Shown piece after piece: positions 31,911-43,619 of a stretch of 64,000 nucleotides of DNA (positions are counted from its first letter, which is position 1; each line of letters begins with the position of its first letter). The translations under genes and the position numbers were made by a program. The notes under the pieces were generated by a model. That model searched no databases and had not been told where the DNA came from. It was given only the letters and a program-made list of their open reading frames with translations. Origin of the DNA: Imbricaverruca yamaguchii (lineage: Eukaryota; Arthropoda; Thecostraca; Neoverrucidae); contig JAOTOL010001458.1 of NCBI GenBank assembly GCA_034440575.1, positions 413,501-477,500 on the forward strand, read 5' to 3'.

Positions 31911-33189
31911 AGTGACCGCGGTGGCGGCTCAGACGCCCACCGTCTGTCTAGCGAGCTGACCTCAAACTGGTCATCAGGTCAGTTGAGTTTCGCTGGCTTC
32001 CTGGCGAGAGGATCACCTAATTGTATGGATCGAAGCTAGTGTCAGCCTCAGGAAAGGCGTTCAGGTAACATAAAGCCGCAATACACAGCGTGGCTTTTCG
32101 GATTGATCGGACAAATTATATTTGTATCAAACTAGTTCGTTGCACTTTCTTTGCATGGTACCAATCGTTGCCATCACATTGTGCATTAATGTGAATGTTC
32201 CTGACGTTCATAGTAATCAAACACGTTGTCAGGATTATATTACGAAGAACTACAACATATTCGTCCCATTTGTCGGTCATTTCGGTGGGAAGCCATCAAA
32301 TTAACTTGCAGAATGCAACACAACGTCAGTTCAAGAACAGTGCACCTACTGATCCATTGATACCCCTGGACTCATTACTGATGAAAATGGGTCTTATATA
32401 TCATTAGTGATGCCTAATGAAACTTGGGAAATGGTAGCTTCGCATTTTCACTTTACATTATAACGCATATCTGACAGTGAGAGGGTTCTCCCCATAAATT
32501 CTGGCTGTAAATGTATCAGGAGTGCCACATTCCTCTGTGGCTCACACCTAACAATGCACCACGCGGGCGATAGAGCTAGAGCCCGAACATGAGTAGGTAC
32601 TGCATATCCAAACGTTTCCTCTCTTCATCGACTCCGCTATATTGCTTGATATTGAATATGTCATCGACATTCGTATCGGATAATTGATGGCGTTGCCCCC
32701 TTTATCTTGTTTTCATTTAAAAAAAACATTTAAGCGCTTTATGATCTCGCAACCGTTGCTCAGCCGTTTTCACCGCTAGGATTTTCAGATGGAACGTCCC
32801 TTGCGTATGTTGATAATGTAACTATAACGTGCCGCTTAGTTATATCACATTAATCACACCATTATATTTTGCAGCCAGACATGGCAACCTCTTCTCAGGT
32901 TTAGATCATAGTCCACAACGCATTTGGTGCCCAGAATATATATGGTGTCTAATATATGGTGTCCTGAATCCAGTATAGGCGGTGCAATTACAAGCTTGAT
33001 TCAAGCAGGATGTGAGCATCCATAATTCCAAGCATGCCGGGATATCCGCCTATATCTTTCATCATTTTGGCATTACCAATATGCTATATGCAGGGATATA
33101 ACTGAGATGCTTGCCAGTAATTTAAGGCAAAGTATGCATTTTAATCTCCTTCTTCAATCTCCATACAAAAACTGAATGATGTGCATGCG
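31911..33189. other. Unique sequence, no gene seen
   Basis: AT-richer sequence without recognisable repeats or coding signal. Confidence 0.45.
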
Positions 33190-34300
33190 ATTTGCTGTGA
33201 GAAGACCAAGAGCCAACACCCAGAAACAATCCATCCGAACTATCGGAAATATCAACTTCAACGGCCGGAGCAGAACGCTTCCAAGAGTCCCTAAGCTTCG
33301 CAACGAAGTACCGAAGAACCAGGTATGGATGCAAGAGGATCAAAGCGACCATCGACCCCTCCCATGGTCTCTAAGAGAGGAGCGTTCCTCTCCCTCTCGG
33401 GAATCCCGGTGTCGGGCACTCGTCCCTCTCCCTTCACATGCTGCCGCTCTGGAGTTCCTCCTTTGGTTAATTCATGGAACTCTATCTTAAAAGAAGCAAA
33501 CATCTTAGCAAAGGCGTGCAGCTAAGGTCTTTCCTTGGGATTTTCAGATTTTTTCCAAATCGCATGGCAGGGCAATCACTTTCAGGCTGGAAAGGGCTCC
33601 AGTGCAAATTTCAAGCCATAGCCAGCCATCCACCACGACCCCGTTCAGCAACTGCTTGGGACAACCCCGATACGCTGCCCATTCGACCCACATGTTGAAG
33701 GTCCTTCGAAATGCCCCCTCCCTCCTGCTCCAACAACTGCTTTGAAGAAGAAAAAACAGGTGCCGCCCATTCAATCCCCATTTTGCGCCCATTGAATATG
33801 TCGCCATCGCCCACCACTTCCGCAGAACAGTTTTGAACAATCCAAGGCGCCGTCCTTGGACTCATATTGTGACGGTCCCGCCCCAGTCTCCCACGCAACA
33901 TATCGGGCCAACCAGAAGCGCTACTCTTTCGACCCGCGTTATGCTGTCCCTTCGAAATACTACCCCTTTGTGTTCCAACGACTGCTTTCAACACAGTGAA
34001 GCCGTTCAAAGTCAGGCTGAACACACCATTGCGATTCAATTTTTGCCGTCACTTCGAGTTCCTCTGGAGTTCAACTCCTGTGGCAAATTCCTGTATCGGT
34101 GTCTGCTACATGCCTGCCCCTCGCAGTGCGAAAGCAGGGTCGCAGCCAAGGGGGTGGAAACCCACCCACTTCGCCACTCAGCAATCATGAATACACAAGA
34201 TCAAAGAAGAAATTTCGAGATTTACACACCTCAAAACCAGAAATTTGGTGAAAACGGCCTCTGTTTAGTGAATTCTAGCTGGGCTCCTCAGTAGAAGGGT
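33190..34300. repeat. Old imperfect ~250-bp duplication
   Basis: Blocks around 33625-33760 and 33875-34010 share CATTCGACCC/TTTCGACCC, CCTTCGAAATRC and CTCCAACAACTGCTTT/TTCCAACGACTGCTTT in the same order. They lie about 250 bp apart and are strongly diverged. ORFs of 134-153 codons here are not recognised. Confidence 0.5.
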
Positions 34301-35210
34301 CAACTTCCCGCCCCACATTAACCTTTCTTCTCATTAAGATATATAAATACTGCAAACGGCAATGCGTAGCTGCATCCATGAACGTTTGAAGGTACTTTAA
34401 ATGTTCATGGATGTCTTTCAAGTGTTGAAATCTCTTATCTCTTTCCAGGTCAGGTGAAACAGGTCAGTAGTGGCGTGCGCTACGTCACCCGTTGTAGCCG
34501 TCGTTGTTCGGCCCTGATCGTAGCGTATTCTTGCTTCAATGTTTAAAATATGCAAACTGAAGACTTAGTGTAGAGCATGTGTGACGTGTTAAGCTTGCTG
34601 ATCCTGTTGAGGCAAACTGCTTGATGACATGTGATGAACTATTGAAGAAGACAAAGTAAATATTAATAACTCAGAAATTATCATACGAATTATCGCCTAT
34701 TATGAAAAGTCATGCAGGCACATTTCTGTTTGCATTTTTTTTTTGAGGTGTCGAAGTAGATAGCATTGAAGAATAGGTAGTGTCACCAAAGGAAAGCCAT
34801 ATCTTTCACGTTTTTTGAACTTTTAGAGAATACTCTAAGAATACTAGATGAGTTCTTTCCTGGAAAATCAAATTAACAGCATATTTCAAGATTCCAACGT
34901 TTTCAGCTCCGCCTTATGGACTCAAACATAGCACGAATGAACTCGGCGGTGCGAAATGGCCATGATGTAGCTATTTTTACTCAGCAATAGTTCGCATTTT
35001 AGCCTCTAGATGGCCTAGAATACATGCATCTTTGGAACGTTTCAGGTCTGAGTGACCTGAACTGATAGTATTTACATGTCTCACTCATTTAAATGACACA
35101 CTCTGTCACTACATGTTTTCCGGGCGTTCAAGAACATCAATTAGAAGCAACGTCATACCGAACTAAGCATGTATCCAGCTCAAACCTTCATTTGACCCAG
35201 AGATCTCAGG
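34301..35210. other. Unique sequence, no gene seen
   Basis: Nothing recognised apart from a short inverted pair TGAACGTTTGAAGGTACTTT/AAATGTTCATGG near 34378-34413. Confidence 0.4.
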
Positions 35211-35319
35211 TAAGGTCACAACTCACCTACCCGGAGACTCACTCACTCACATCTGCACAACTCGCCGACCCGGAGACTCGCCTGCATCTGCACAACTCAA
35301 CATATACATCTACACATCA

Positions 35320-35865
35320 CCTACACAACCCGGGAGCCATCTACTGGACCTGTCAGTCAGCCGGAAGTAGCATGTCTCTCCATCAGGAACATTACCTGCA
35401 CAACTTAGGAGCCATCTACGAGACCTGTCAGCCAGCCAGAAGTAGCATGTCTCTCCATCAGGAGCATTACCAGCACAACCTAGGAGTCATCTACGAGACC
35501 TGTCAGTCAGCCAGAAGTAGCATGTCTCTCCATCAGGAACATTACCTGCACAACCTAGGAGCCATCTACCGGACCTGTCAGCCAGCCAGAAGTAGCATGT
35601 CTCTCCATCGGGAACATCACCTGCACAACCTAGGAGCCATCTACGAGACCTGTCAGCCAGCCAGAAGTAGCATGTCTCTCCATATCTGGAACATGGCCTG
35701 CGCAGCTCAGGAGCCATCTACCGGACCTGTCAGCCGGCCAGCAGCAGCATGTCTCTCCATCGGGAACATCACCCACACAACTCGGCAGCCATCCACCGGA
35801 CCTGTCAGCCGGCCAGAAGCAGCATGTCTCTCTATATCGGGAACGTGGCCCGTCTCTCACCACGC
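35320..35865. repeat. Minisatellite, 75-bp unit, seven copies
   Basis: The unit contains GGAGCCATCTACGAGACCTG, TCAGCCAGCCAGAAGTAGCA and TGTCTCTCCATCAGGAACAT. Spacing between GAGCCAT landmarks is exactly 75 bp for the first five intervals, then 77. The 261-codon ORF at 35093-35878 reads the unit as a 25-residue repeat, but the 2-bp insertion changes frame inside the array and the peptide changes with it. This argues against selection for a protein. Confidence 0.95.
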
Positions 35866-35964
35866 CTCTCATCACTAATCCTGTTTGACTGCGCGACCAT
35901 TTTTGAGTCAGCTCCGCCGACGCATGCTTACGTACCAAGCTTCCTTCACGTAATCAGCTTATAG

Positions 35965-36235
35965 CAGATCATCGACACATGGCTGCCGGTTCAGTTGGCA
36001 CATGGCTACCGCTTCAGTAGTCACATGGCGGCCACTTCAGTAGGCATATGGCGACTGCTTCTGTCGGCACATGGCGGCCACTGAGCTGGGAACATGGGGC
36101 CACTTCAGTCGGGACATGGCGGTCGCTTCAGTAGGCACATGGCGGCAACTGGGGTGATCACATGGCGGCCACTTCAGTCGGCACATGGCAGTCGCTTCAA
36201 TCAGCACATGGCGGCCGCCGAGCTGAGCATACATC
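35965..36235. repeat. Degenerate tandem repeat, ~20-30-bp unit
   Basis: Repeats of CACATGGCGGCCACTTCAGT with GGCGRCYGCTTCAGT variants, about 12 copies. Confidence 0.88.
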
Positions 36236-36354
36236 CATGTAGTGCTGCAGTCTGGCAAACGAGCGAAACCCGAGTGCATCAACACATCATACCTGCGTCT
36301 GCTATGCCTGCAGCAGCACCAGCCGGCACTGCAACACGCCATGACGGGCCCCGA

Positions 36355-36675
36355 TTGGGCGCCGGCCGGCCGTAAAACTGATCAAGGCTGTCATAAATCA
36401 CCGCCGCCGCCGCACCGCCGACGCCGCCTCCTAACGTGTCGGCCGGTCCGCGTGCAGCGGGTTCGCCGCTGTCAGCCGGCCGGCTTTGCGCTGCCGGCGG
36501 TGCGGCGGCGGCGCGGCCGGCGGCCGACAGGTGCCGACAGCGGTGACAGCGGCAGCCGCCGCCCCCTGTCGGCGCGCGCGAACGCCGCCGCGGCGCACAC
36601 GCAGGGCCGTGCGTCGCGCAGAAGGCGCGCGCCGAACCGGCCGGCCGGCGACACCGCCACCGAGGTGGTGACGTT
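36355..36675. other. CpG-rich block
   Basis: Very GC-rich (CGCCGCCGCCGCACCGCCG). The 190-codon plus-strand ORF is explained by composition. No domain is recognised. Confidence 0.5.
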
Positions 36676-37015
36676 GGACTGTGGTCCCGCCGGAGCTACG
36701 CGTTGCGCTGGAATTGTGGTCCTGCTGGAATCGTGCGTCTGCTCATGCTGTGCTCCAGTCGTGATTGGAACCATGCTGGGATTGTGGTCCTTCCGGGATG
36801 TTGATCCCTCTTGAATTGTGGTCCTTCTAGAATTGTGGTCCTACTGCAATTGTAGTTCCATTAGGATGGCTGCCTTGGTGAGATTGCGGTTCTGCTGCGA
36901 GTGTAGCTATGCGACATACCGTGTGGCGTGTGACCTGCAGCCAGCGAGATGCCGGTGGCATGAGGCCTGTGGCCAGCCTGCGACGTGTGGCATGCCACCT
37001 GGGGCCACATTTGAG
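36676..37015. repeat. Two adjoining degenerate tandem repeats
   Basis: From 36676 to 36865 the phrase GAATTGTGGTCCTNCT recurs at roughly 17- or 34-bp spacing. From 36925 to 37010 GTGTGGCATG, GTGGCCAGC and related phrases repeat at about 30 bp. Confidence 0.7.
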
Positions 37016-37119
37016 CAGGCGTCGTCAAGCGCTCCGAGCAGGCCCACTGAACACGGCACGGCGCCGATAGAATCAGCCGCTGTTTGCTCACGTACCTGGA
37101 CATTTTTTTGAGCGCGTCC

Positions 37120-37320
37120 AAAATTAGTCACGTCACTTAGGCTGGACGCTGTCGGAAATAATGAGGTTATCACGAGGCGGGCCAATGGAGCTCGTCGCAG
37201 CTCACCAGGCTCCTCCCACCGTCTGCGATCGCCAATAAAAGAGACAAACACAGGCCGACCGGCGGGCGGGTAATTTATTATCCTGCCATTGTGGCGGGGC
37301 ATTGTCTAATGATCACAGTG
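37120..37320. other. Mixed GC/AT block with CCAAT-like and AATAAA-like motifs
   Basis: GGGCCAATGGAGC and ATCGCCAATAAAAGAGAC lie in GC-rich sequence with AATTAGTCACGTCAC. It could be regulatory, but no transcript is recognised on either side. Confidence 0.25.
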
Positions 37321-37574
37321 GCCGGATACTGATGTCCAGATACAATGCCGATAGCGTGTATTGCAGCCGCAAAAACGGCCGGCCAACTTGCAGGTTGTCA
37401 TGTTGTCAGCGCGGCTTGTCGGCGATTGCCATCAACGTTTAGGCGCTGTATGTTTTCATATTTTACTGTCACATTGTCCGAGTGTGGAGACGAGCCGGCG
37501 CTGGTGCAGACGGCCGGCCGCCGCCGTCGGCGTCGCCGCTGCTGTGCGGCCCGCTGCAGCCGCACGTCACCGGC

Positions 37575-37925
37575 CGCGTCACGGACGCCGCAGACGCGCC
37601 GCAGACGCCGCAGACGCGCCGCAGACGCGCCGCAGACGCCGCAGACGCGTCGCAGACGTCACATACGCGTCACACAAACGCCGCAGACGCCGCGAACGCC
37701 GCAGATGCGTCACGGGAGCGCCGCAGACGCCGCAGACGCGCCGCAGATGCGTCACAGATGCCGCAGACGTGCCTCAAACACCGCAGACGCGCCACAGACG
37801 CGTCGCAAACGCCGCAGACGCGCCACAGACGCGTCGCAAACGCCGCAAACGCCACGGACACGTCACAGACGCCGCAGACGCGCCGTGGATGCAGCAGACG
37901 CGCCGCAGACGCGGCAAACGAGCCA
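37575..37925. repeat. Minisatellite, 9/15-bp units around CGCCGCAGA
   Basis: CGCCGCAGACG, CGTCRCAGACG and CGCCACAGACG repeat in mixed 9-, 12- and 15-bp steps. All steps are multiples of 3, giving ADAADAPQTRR-type ORFs in every frame. Confidence 0.92.
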
Positions 37926-38564
37926 CAAGCAACCGGCGCAGAATGTGTGTGTTTGACAGATGCTGGATAATAGCGGCTGTGTGCACCGGGCGGTGGACAC
38001 AGCTACTTCACCATAAAAATAAAAATAAAATAAAATAAAAAGATACGTTACAAAACGAATAGAAAAAAGAGAAATATATACTCATGTTCTTGCAATGTTC
38101 ACTTCTGGCGACGACCCGACCCCCCCCACTACACCCCATACCCCAATGTGGCACCGTCGGACTAACTCTCTCTTTCTCGACTTCATCATCTCCGGCTCTC
38201 ACACAACTCTACAGCACCAGCTCTACATCTCCAATCGATCCGGATTACTCTACTCTTCAAGACCATCTCATCGCTACTTCACCACTGCTCGACTACTCTA
38301 CTAAACCTCCACCTCGGATTGATCCTCCTACCCTACGCTACTCACTGTCTTACACATCTTTTGACAACCGGAACCAGCCGATATCACCAAGCGGTGGCAG
38401 GCTGGCAAAACTCACACACACACACACACACACGGGCGGTGGGTATCCGATCCTGTGGTCAAGTCCCGTAGTCCAGCCTCGTGGTACGGTCCTGCGGGCT
38501 CGTCTTCCAGTCTGTGTTCGGGCCCATGACTGTGCGGCTCAGCTGCTGGATGCTTGTCGGATTC
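37926..38564. other. Mostly unique; short A-rich and (CA)n tracts
   Basis: An (AAAATA)n tract lies at about 38017-38042 and (CA)11 at 38411-38432. The CT-rich stretch 38105-38350 has open frames but no recognisable product. Confidence 0.5.
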
Positions 38565-38705
38565 TGCTGTCTGTGGTCCTGTGGTCCTGTGGTCCTGTGG
38601 CTATGTGGTCCTGTGGTCCTGTGGTCATGTGGTCCTGTGGTCCTGTGGTCCTGTGATCCTGTGGTCCTATGGTCCTGTGGTCCTGCGATCCTGCGATCTT
38701 GTGTT
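38565..38705. repeat. Minisatellite, 9-bp unit CTGTGGTCC
   Basis: About 15 copies, with variants CTGTGGTCAT, CTATGTGGTCC and CTGCGATCC toward the right. Confidence 0.95.
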
Positions 38706-38789
38706 TACAGGATGCCGTGTACCATTTGCAGCCATTTGGACAACCGGAGATATGTCATTGACGCGGTGGGCAATACATTTGTCACCGAC

Positions 38790-38940
38790 AGAAGACAGTC
38801 TGGACTCTGTCACCGGCAAGGCAGTCAGAACATCTGTCACGAACACGACAGTCAGAGCATCTGTTGTTGACAAGGCAGTCAGGGCAACTGTCACTGACGG
38901 GGCCGTCAGAATATCTGCAACTGACAGGGCCATTGATAAA
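38790..38940. repeat. Minisatellite, 27-bp unit, left block
   Basis: GTCACTGACAGGGCCGTCAG followed by AACATCT, about five degenerate units. The same motif forms a second, larger block at 39440-39770, 500 bp away. Confidence 0.88.
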
Positions 38941-39439
38941 CTAATAATTTATCGTTATGTGTGAGATGTCGAAACTGCTATGGAAATTATCTGGTTTAAA
39001 ATATTCATGTCCTTGGAGCCTAGTTTTGGGACAATTGCATAGTATCATATAACTATCAATTTTGCGTGTGTTAAGTGGTACCTAATTTTGAGATACTAGT
39101 GTCAATGATAGCGATGCAAATATCTCTGCAATAAGTTGGTTAGTTAGTTTGTTATTAGGGCTTTGGGGCGCGCCGATGCAATAAACTGTTACTGTATAAC
39201 ATAACACATTATAGGCAATCACTTTGTATGAAATTGCACTTAGGGGAATTTCGTTATCATGATCCCGGACCCGTTGCGATGATCAAAAGCAGATACATGT
39301 ATACCGGATAGTATCATAAACAAGGCATGATGACTTCACAAGCACTCACCAAGCAGCACGACGTCGCGATCATTATTTGGGAAGGATGTCGACTCAGTCC
39401 TCAGTAAGTGGAATATTCCACCCTGTTTCACGAATAAGC
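38941..39439. other. AT-rich interval between two blocks of the same minisatellite
   Basis: This separates two arrays of one motif. It contains the family D repeat end at 39135-39190. It could be an insertion that split one array, but clear target duplications were not found. Confidence 0.4.
39135..39190 (+). repeat. Dispersed repeat family D, copy 1 (end fragment)
   Basis: TTAGTTAGTTTGTTATTAGG and GCTTTGGGGCGCGCCGATGC match 43147-43180 and the complement of 62404-62452. The AACT/AGTT tail is typical of a SINE or LINE 3' microsatellite. Confidence 0.6.
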
Positions 39440-39770
39440 TATCACTGGACAGAGCTGTCAGGGAATCTGTGACAGCACCGGCAGGACACCTGTCACGGAC
39501 AGGACGGACATGACAAATGTCACTGACAGAGACGTCAGGATGTCTGTCACTGACAGGACGGACAGGACATCCGCTACTGACAGAAACGTCAGGATGTCTG
39601 TCACTGACAGAGCCGGCATGACATCAGCCACTGACAGAGACGTAAGAACCTTTGCCACTGACAGAGACGTCAGGATGTCTGTCACTGACAGAGCCGGCAT
39701 GACATCAGCCACTGACAGGGACGTAAGAACCTTTGTCACTGACAGAGCCGACGAGGTATATGCCACCAAC
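39440..39770. repeat. Minisatellite, 27-bp unit, right block
   Basis: Units alternate between CACTGACAGAGACGTCAGGA plus TGTCTGT and CACTGACAGAGCCGGCATGA plus CATCAGC. About 12 units. A two-unit (54-bp) higher-order pattern is visible at 39600-39720. Confidence 0.93.
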
Positions 39771-40034
39771 AGGGCGGCTGCAAGTCTCTGCTGCCCGCCA
39801 CCAGTGCTGCGGGCCTGTTTATTTGGCCTCCGAATCATATATTTGGACAGCTACGGGGAAATATTTGAGTTTACATTAAATTGTGCTGATTATTGTGTAT
39901 GGCCGCCGGGCCGTGACAAGCCTCTGGCGTTCGTCACGGCGGAGATCGCACCGCGAGGCGTGTTGTTTTTGTCGGCGCCTCTCTCAGCTGCCGTACCATG
40001 TGACCTGCCGGCGGCTGGGGCCTCCACGAGCCTC
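39771..40034. other. Linker between two 27-bp arrays
   Basis: Unique sequence. It is open in one frame and joins the two arrays into a 455-codon ORF (39510-40877). No domain is recognised. Confidence 0.45.
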
Positions 40035-40985
40035 CCGACCGGCAGACTGTCCAGGAGACTCCCGAGAGGCAGAATGTCCAGGAGACTCCTGAGAGGCAGA
40101 CTGTCCAGGAGACTCCCGACCGGCAGACTGTCCAGGAGACTCCCGACCGGCAGACTCTCAGGAGACTCCCGACCGGCAGACTCTCAGGAGACTCCCGACC
40201 GGCAGACTCTCAGGAGACTCCCGAGAGGCAGACTCTCCAGGAGACTCCCGAGAGGCAGAATGTCCAGGAGACTCCCGAGAGGCAGACTGTACAGGAGACT
40301 CCCGACCGGCAGACTGTACAGGAGACTCCCGACACGCAGACTCTCCAGGAAACTCCCGACAGACAGACAGACTCTGCACGACCTTCCCGACCGGCAAACT
40401 CTCCAGGAGATTCCTGACAGACAGACTCTCCAGGAGACTCCCGAGAGGCAGACTCTCCAAGAAACTCCCGAGAGGCGGACTCTTCAGGAGACTCCCGAGA
40501 GGCAGACTCTCCAGGAGACTCCCGAGAGGCAGACTCTCAGGAGACTCCCGAGAGGCAGACTCTCAGGAGACTCACGACACACAGACTCTCCAGGAAACTC
40601 CCGACAGACAGACAGACTCTCCACGACATTCCCGACCGGCAAACTCTCCAGGAGATTTCTGACAGGCAGGCTCTCCAGGAGACTCCCAACACGCAGACTC
40701 TCCAGGAGACTCCCGACCGGCAGACTCTCCAGGAGACTCCCGACCGACAGACTCTCCAGGAGACTCCCGACCGGCAGACTCTCAGGAGACTCCCGACAGG
40801 CAGACTCTCCAGGAAGCTCCCGACAGACAGACTCTCCACGACATTCCCGACCGGCAAACTCTCCAGGAGATTTCTGACAGGCAGACTCTCCAGGAGACTC
40901 CCGACAGACAGACTCTCCACGAGCCTCCCGACAGGCAGACTGTCCACAAGACTCTCGACAGACAGACAGACTCCACGAAACTTTC
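40035..40985. repeat. Minisatellite, 27-bp unit with ~220-245-bp higher-order repeat
   Basis: The basic unit is GGCAGACTCTCCAGGAGACT plus CCCGACC, about 35 copies. Twenty-six-base units (TCTCAGG for TCTCCAGG) shift the reading frame repeatedly. A block with GACAGACAGACAGACTCT, ACGACMTTCCCGACCGGCAA and GGAGATTYCTGACAG recurs near 40350, 40590 and 40810, indicating higher-order duplication. No frame has a stop in the unit, so the ORF is a by-product. Confidence 0.95.
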
Positions 40986-41012
40986 GTCAGGCAGGCAGGG
41001 CGCAAGTATCGC

Positions 41013-41137
41013 CACAACGATGTGGCTGGCACACTTGTCATCACAATGTTACAGCTGCCACACGCGTCGTCACAGTATTACAGCTGGCACACACGTCGTC
41101 ACAATGTTACAGCTGGCGCACCTATCGTCACGACATC
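41013..41137. repeat. Tandem repeat, ~29-bp unit, four copies
   Basis: ACAATGTTACAGCTGGCACA plus CACGTCGTC, with outer copies diverged. Confidence 0.88.
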
Positions 41138-41264
41138 ACGGCTTGCGTGCGCAGCGTCCGCGTGTGAAGTCCACCATTTTCCTGCAACTCCAGGCAGACC
41201 CAGCCGCCGGATTATGAAGAAGCATGCTAATTTGGACATATGGACGTGTATGAATCCGTCAGGG

Positions 41265-41480
41265 CATGGATCTGCTTGGGTCCGTCAATACCTGAATCCG
41301 TCTTGATCGGTCAGCATCAGCATCCGTCTGGATCCGTCTAGGTTCGTCTGGATCCGTCGACGTCTGGATCCGTTTGGATCCGTCGATACCTGGATCCGTT
41401 TTGACCGGTCTATTCCAGCATCTGCCCGAATCCGTTGAGATCTTTCTTGATCCGCCGACGCGAGGATCCGTCAGAGTTGA
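41265..41480. repeat. Degenerate tandem repeat with GGATCCGTC/T core
   Basis: GGATCCGTCTGGATCCGT-like phrases recur at irregular 10-30-bp spacing. Several GGATCC sites are present. Confidence 0.8.
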
Positions 41481-42029
41481 TCGCCGCCCGGTGACGTCAC
41501 GAGGCGTGAGGGGCCTTGAACTGGACGCGCCGGTCCACATCCGCCTGGCACATAAATCACCCGACCTTAATTGGCGCCGCCTGCCCGATCGATGCTGGAA
41601 AAATCGCGCCAGCATGCAACTGCGCGACTTAAGATGTTCCAACAGTAGCCTCACTGATATCGGCAAGTTTGCGGGCTTATGATTTTTGGGTTCGGTTCAG
41701 CTTCTGGTTCGGGATTCCCAGGTGAAACCGAATAACCTCCAGCCAGGATTCGGGTTCTCGATTTCGGCTGTCGAACAATGTGCATTTTGTGGGCCGTTTT
41801 TGCGCCATGGGTGTGCTGTCAATATGTCGTGAACAGTCGCGTAAAACTTCCCGCTGATCTTTGGATACTGCACGTCAAAATTGCAGATTAACGTCTCGCC
41901 TGGACACTGTTAATATTTCTGGATATCAGAATCAAAAGTGACAATAATATTTTCCCAACATAGAGCGCTATTACGGGAGCTAGGCAAAGAACAACAGGAA
42001 ACCGGTGCAGTGCCCCAGTACCATTGGCG
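41481..42029. other. Unique sequence, partly GC-rich, no gene seen
   Basis: A GC-rich part (41500-41600) includes CACATAAATCACCCGACC. Degenerate GGTTCGGTTCAGCTTCTGGT-type phrases follow near 41690-41760. No gene is seen. Confidence 0.4.
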
Positions 42030-42297
42030 AATCCAGGAAGCAACTGGGGCAAACCCCACTCCAGCTGGAGATGTCTCGGCACTCCAGCACGCTCGAGAGT
42101 ATACCGCCACCTCCCGCTCAACGAGTTTGTCAGCCGATGGCTGACTGAATATTTTAAACAGCATTCGCGAGGTAGCCGAAGGGAAAGTCTTCAATATTCG
42201 CGCCCCTCAGAATAGAAAAATGCCCTCCCCGTGGAAATGGCGCACCTCCGGAGCGGAAGTACCCCTCTCACACTGAAAATTATTGGCTCCGCCCCTG
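42030..42297 (+). repeat. Dispersed repeat family A, copy 2
   Basis: This is the partner of 3190-3432, in the same orientation and with the same order of landmarks, ending GCTCCGCCCCTGTT. The upstream AACTGGGGCAAACCCCACT forms a small hairpin. Confidence 0.6.
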
Positions 42298-42613
42298 TTC
42301 AATACACAGACAAGTGGGGCGCGTATCCGGTGATATCTCATGCACAGCTATCAGTTTGTCATGATACTGCAGGCTGCCTGGCGCCCGTCCTTGCCCATCC
42401 TTTAAATGGGTGGGCCCGGCCCTTGCCCGTCCTTTAGCATTGGCTTGATCCCCGTTGAGACCGCTGCAGCCGGTGGCGGCGCCACATGTCGCTCTCGTGC
42501 TGCATAAATTCGTCCTGACATCCGACCGTTGGAGGCCGAGACGGGCTCGGACCGCCACTGAACCCTCGCAACAACTGGTGGCGTTACATGTCGGGCCTCC
42601 GAAATGGTGTACC
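42298..42613. other. Moderate-GC sequence, no gene recognised
   Basis: A short duplication of CTTGCCCRTCCTTTA at about 42390-42440. No gene is seen. Confidence 0.45.
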
Positions 42614-42852
42614 CCGCCACACGACACGGTTAGTACCGCACCACACGACACGGTTAGTACCGCGCCACACAACACGGTTAGTACTGCGCAACACGACACG
42701 GTTAGTACCGCGCCACACGACACGGTTAGTACTGCACAACACGATACAGTTAGTACCGCGCCACACGACACTGTTAGTACCGCGCCACACGATACAGTTA
42801 GTACCGCGCCACACGATACAGTTAGTACCGCGCTACACAATGCGGTTAGTAA
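42614..42852. repeat. Minisatellite, 24-bp unit, ten copies
   Basis: CGCGCCACACGACACGG then TTAGTAC, in perfect 24-bp register. Variants CGATACAG and CAACACGG are distributed in blocks. In-frame STAPHDTV repeats occur in all three frames. Confidence 0.96.
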
Positions 42853-43619
42853 CATCAAATTCCATATCTGAACCTAGGTTAAGCACTTTAAGATAAATAT
42901 TTTATTAAACTGGCAAAACATGAATTAAGCAAGAAAGTCTCCTGTTGATATTAGACCTTTGAACGCTAAAAAGAAGCGACGTCATTCCGGCTTTTGAAGC
43001 CAAGTTACCGGGTTCGACAGGGACGTGACTGTTATGTTACTCACATGAACTTGTGTCGTAATTCCACATGAGTACAAACACCAGGACTCCCAGCTCCCTC
43101 GTAAGTAAGCAAGACGTTGAATAAATTCACCTATTCAAGTTGGCAGTTATTGGGGCTTTAGGGCGCATCGACTGCTTTAGTCATGTAGCGCCCACTATTC
43201 AAGTTGTCATGGGTTCAGGATAATCCCAGACCGCTAATTACGTTCTACGGCTCTTACCATTTAAACTGACTTTTAAATGACTAAAAGTATCCAATCACAC
43301 AGTGCATTAAATATTATCCATGTAAGCATCCATAATCGTTGGCGTACTTAGGATTTGCATCAGGGAAAAGAACGGATTTGGATGGGCCACATATTCACGT
43401 TTGTTGTAAAGTCACCGGATCTTGACCAATATTGGCCGATTTCTTTACCTCTCACCTAACTTTCCTATGGAAGGGGGCAGCCTATCACCACCATTTCTGA
43501 AGTACCAGATTCCACAACCCCCACCGTTGAAAGTGACTATTTTTGTCTGGTATCTCTGTCGTTAAGCAGGTGCACCGACATTATGCACGGACAACGAAAT
43601 TTTGCTCGGATGCCGAAAT
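42853..43619. other. Unique AT-richer sequence
   Basis: No gene is seen. The stretch contains family D copy 2 (listed separately). Confidence 0.45.
43135..43215 (+). repeat. Dispersed repeat family D, copy 2
   Basis: GTTATTGGGGCTTTAGGGCG and CATCGACTGC match the family end. The phrase CTATTCAAGTTG flanks it on both sides (43130-43142 and 43193-43205) and may be a target-site duplication of about 12 bp. Confidence 0.6.

Noticed and set aside
35093..35878. 261-codon ORF with a 25-residue repeat
   Set aside because: A 2-bp insertion changes frame within the array and the peptide repeat changes with it; minus-strand ORFs are open too.
37120..37320. Promoter with CCAAT box
   Set aside because: CCAAT alone is too common, and no transcript or start-site motif is identifiable.
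39510..40877. 455-codon plus-strand ORF
   Set aside because: It spans two minisatellites whose units have no stops in any forward frame; 26-bp units shift the frame inside it without consequence. No domain seen.
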